Below, in pieces: positions 14,416 to 15,439 of a DNA stretch of 15,439 nucleotides (position 1 is the first letter of the stretch; every line of letters starts with the position of its first letter). This stretch comes from an uncultured bacterium (GTDB taxonomy: Bacteria > Pseudomonadota > Alphaproteobacteria > SP197), in NCBI GenBank assembly GCA_938014945.1, contig CALLQH010000364.1, positions 1-15,439 of the forward strand, in the 5' to 3' direction. The position numbers and the translations under genes are program-made. Below the pieces are notes generated by a model, which saw nothing but the letters and a program-made list of their open reading frames with translations, was not told the origin of the DNA and made no database searches.

Positions 14416-15348
14416 ATGTTGAAACGCTTGCTGTTGGGCGCGGCCCTGGTTGCCGTGGCCATGCCTGCGGAATCCGCCAGCGTCATCTGGCCGGGCACGC
14501 CCGGCGCCATGATCGACCAGAGCGACACCGAAACGGTTGTTTCCACCCCCGCGCTTTCGGGTGCTGCGGCGAATCTTCCCGGCGGCGATGCCGCCACCCT
14601 GGACGCCCTGCTTTCGGCCGCGGGCCTGCGGGTGGCGCAGGTGCGCACCGGCGCCAGCGCCGTGCCGCGCCTCTACGTCGAATCCATGCCCACCGACATG
14701 GCGCAGATCGACCAGGCGGCCGAGCGCAAGCGCATCTTCATCAAGGTCATGCTGCCGCTGGTGCTGGCCGCCAACGAACGCCTGATCGCCGACCGCGCCG
14801 AGATCGCCTATCTCTCCAGCCGTCTTGAGATGGGCGAGGCGCTGACGCCGCAGGAAACGCGCTGGCTCGACGCCATGCTGGAGCTGTTCTACGTCGAGAA
14901 CGGCGACCTCGCCGAACTGCTCGCCCGCGTCGATGTCATCCCGCCTTCCCTGGCGCTGGCCCAGGCCGCACAGGAATCGGGCTGGGGCACCTCGCGTTTC
15001 GCCCACGAGGGCAATGCCGTGTTCGGCCAGCGCACCTGGCAGGAGGGCGCGGGCCTCGACCCCGCGGGCCTCAACAATCCGGGTTTCGAGGTTCAGGCCT
15101 TCAACGGCCTGAAGGATTCGGTCTTTGCCTATCTGGTGAACCTGAACCGCCACCCGGCCTACCAGCACCTGCGCGACCTGCGCGCGCAGATGCGCGAGGA
15201 GGGCGTGGAGCCCGACGGCATGACCCTGGCCGCGGGCCTGGACGACTATGCCGAGGCGCCCGACTACATCGCCAAGATCCGCGCCCTGATCAGCGTCAAC
15301 AACCTGACCGATTTCGACGCCGCCCGCCTGGCCGACGCCACCGAATAA
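14416..15348 (+). CDS. Bax-like glucosaminidase-domain protein, exported, 310 aa
   Basis: An envelope peptidoglycan hydrolase of the Bax/glucosaminidase family (PF01832), which cleaves beta-N-acetylglucosaminyl bonds. A signal peptide spans residues 1 to about 21 (MLKRLLLGAALVAVAMPAES). A low-complexity linker precedes the domain, which runs from about 155 to 300. The diagnostic segment is IPPSLALAQAAQESGWGTSRF, split here around the probable catalytic Glu187 in AQESGWG, followed by EGNAVFGQRTW and ending with YIAKIRALI. The ATG at 14416 is preceded by AGGGGGAAGAAAAG. It follows nfuA after 76 bp with a hairpin between them, so partial read-through is possible. It converges with a minus-strand gene whose stop lies only seven bases beyond its own. 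Bax proteins have no settled physiological role. Confidence 0.9.
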   Translation: MLKRLLLGAALVAVAMPAESASVIWPGTPGAMIDQSDTETVVSTPALSGAAANLPGGDAATLDALLSAAGLRVAQVRTGASAVPRLYVESMPTDMAQIDQAAERKRIFIKVMLPLVLAANERLIADRAEIAYLSSRLEMGEALTPQETRWLDAMLELFYVENGDLAELLARVDVIPPSLALAQAAQESGWGTSRFAHEGNAVFGQRTWQEGAGLDPAGLNNPGFEVQAFNGLKDSVFAYLVNLNRHPAYQHLRDLRAQMREEGVEPDGMTLAAGLDDYAEAPDYIAKIRALISVNNLTDFDAARLADATE

Positions 15349-15354
15349 CTCGCC

Positions 15355-15439
15355 CTAGTCTTCGGCGCCCGGCACCAGGAAGGGCATGCCGAACCAGCGG
15401 AACCGTCCGTCGGCCGTGTGCAGCGTGCAGTTGAGGCGC
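15355..15439 (-). CDS. C-terminal end of an unidentified protein (27 codons visible)
   Basis: One minus-strand frame stays open from the right edge to a TAG at 15355-15357. It reads RLNCTLHTADGRFRW, then FGMPFLVPGAED at the end. The composition is protein-like and the position, convergent and close to the glucosaminidase gene, is reasonable for a real gene. The fragment is too short to name; the DGRFRWFG stretch only loosely resembles the end of a PAS/PAC domain. Confidence 0.5.
   Translation of the reverse strand, partial: RLNCTLHTADGRFRWFGMPFLVPGAED

Overview
The window is about 15 kb of very GC-rich, densely coding DNA with no phage, IS, CRISPR, tRNA or rRNA signal. It looks like the chromosome of an alphaproteobacterium. 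The evidence is a protein of the alphaproteobacterial Alph_Pro_TM (PF09608) type next to a TSUP permease, an aminotransferase of the alphaproteobacterial DapC type just before ftsK, and a universal-stress gene followed by nfuA. A Rhodospirillales-like organism is plausible, but this is inference.

Layout. (1) Positions 1-512, minus strand: 5' part of a UbiH/Coq6-type FAD monooxygenase running off the left edge. (2) 612-4727, plus strand: a four-gene unit of an amidase-signature enzyme and three consecutive paralogous EamA/DMT permeases, each joined to the previous gene by a 4-bp stop/start overlap. (3) 4728-6333: an AT-richer control region with an inverted repeat and a sigma-54-type -24/-12 promoter, then the ammonium channel gene amtB and a strong intrinsic terminator. 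(4) 6396-7211, minus strand: a single GH19 lysozyme/endolysin-like gene with a C-terminal peptidoglycan-binding-like region. A perfect inverted repeat covers its ribosome-binding site. (5) 7437-11104, plus strand: aminotransferase (DapC type) and ftsK, 11 bp apart. (6) 11260-12929: TSUP-family permease and an exported, membrane-anchored Alph_Pro_TM protein, translationally overlapped. (7) 13081-15348: universal stress protein, the Fe-S carrier nfuA, and an exported Bax-like glucosaminidase. The usp-nfuA gap is unusually rich in inverted repeats. (8) 15355-15439, minus strand: the last 27 codons of an unidentified convergent gene.

How the genes fit together. Nitrogen handling is one theme: the amidase could release ammonia or amino compounds, the three permeases could move related small molecules, and amtB with its nitrogen-type promoter imports ammonium. 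That functional link is inference. Cell-envelope and division functions recur: FtsK, two unrelated peptidoglycan hydrolases, and possibly a meso-diaminopimelate/lysine pathway aminotransferase. No complete new system is obvious. The best candidates for undescribed biology are the overlapped permease triplet with its amidase, the TSUP/Alph_Pro_TM pair, the structured nfuA leader, and the solitary endolysin-like gene with its start-site palindrome.
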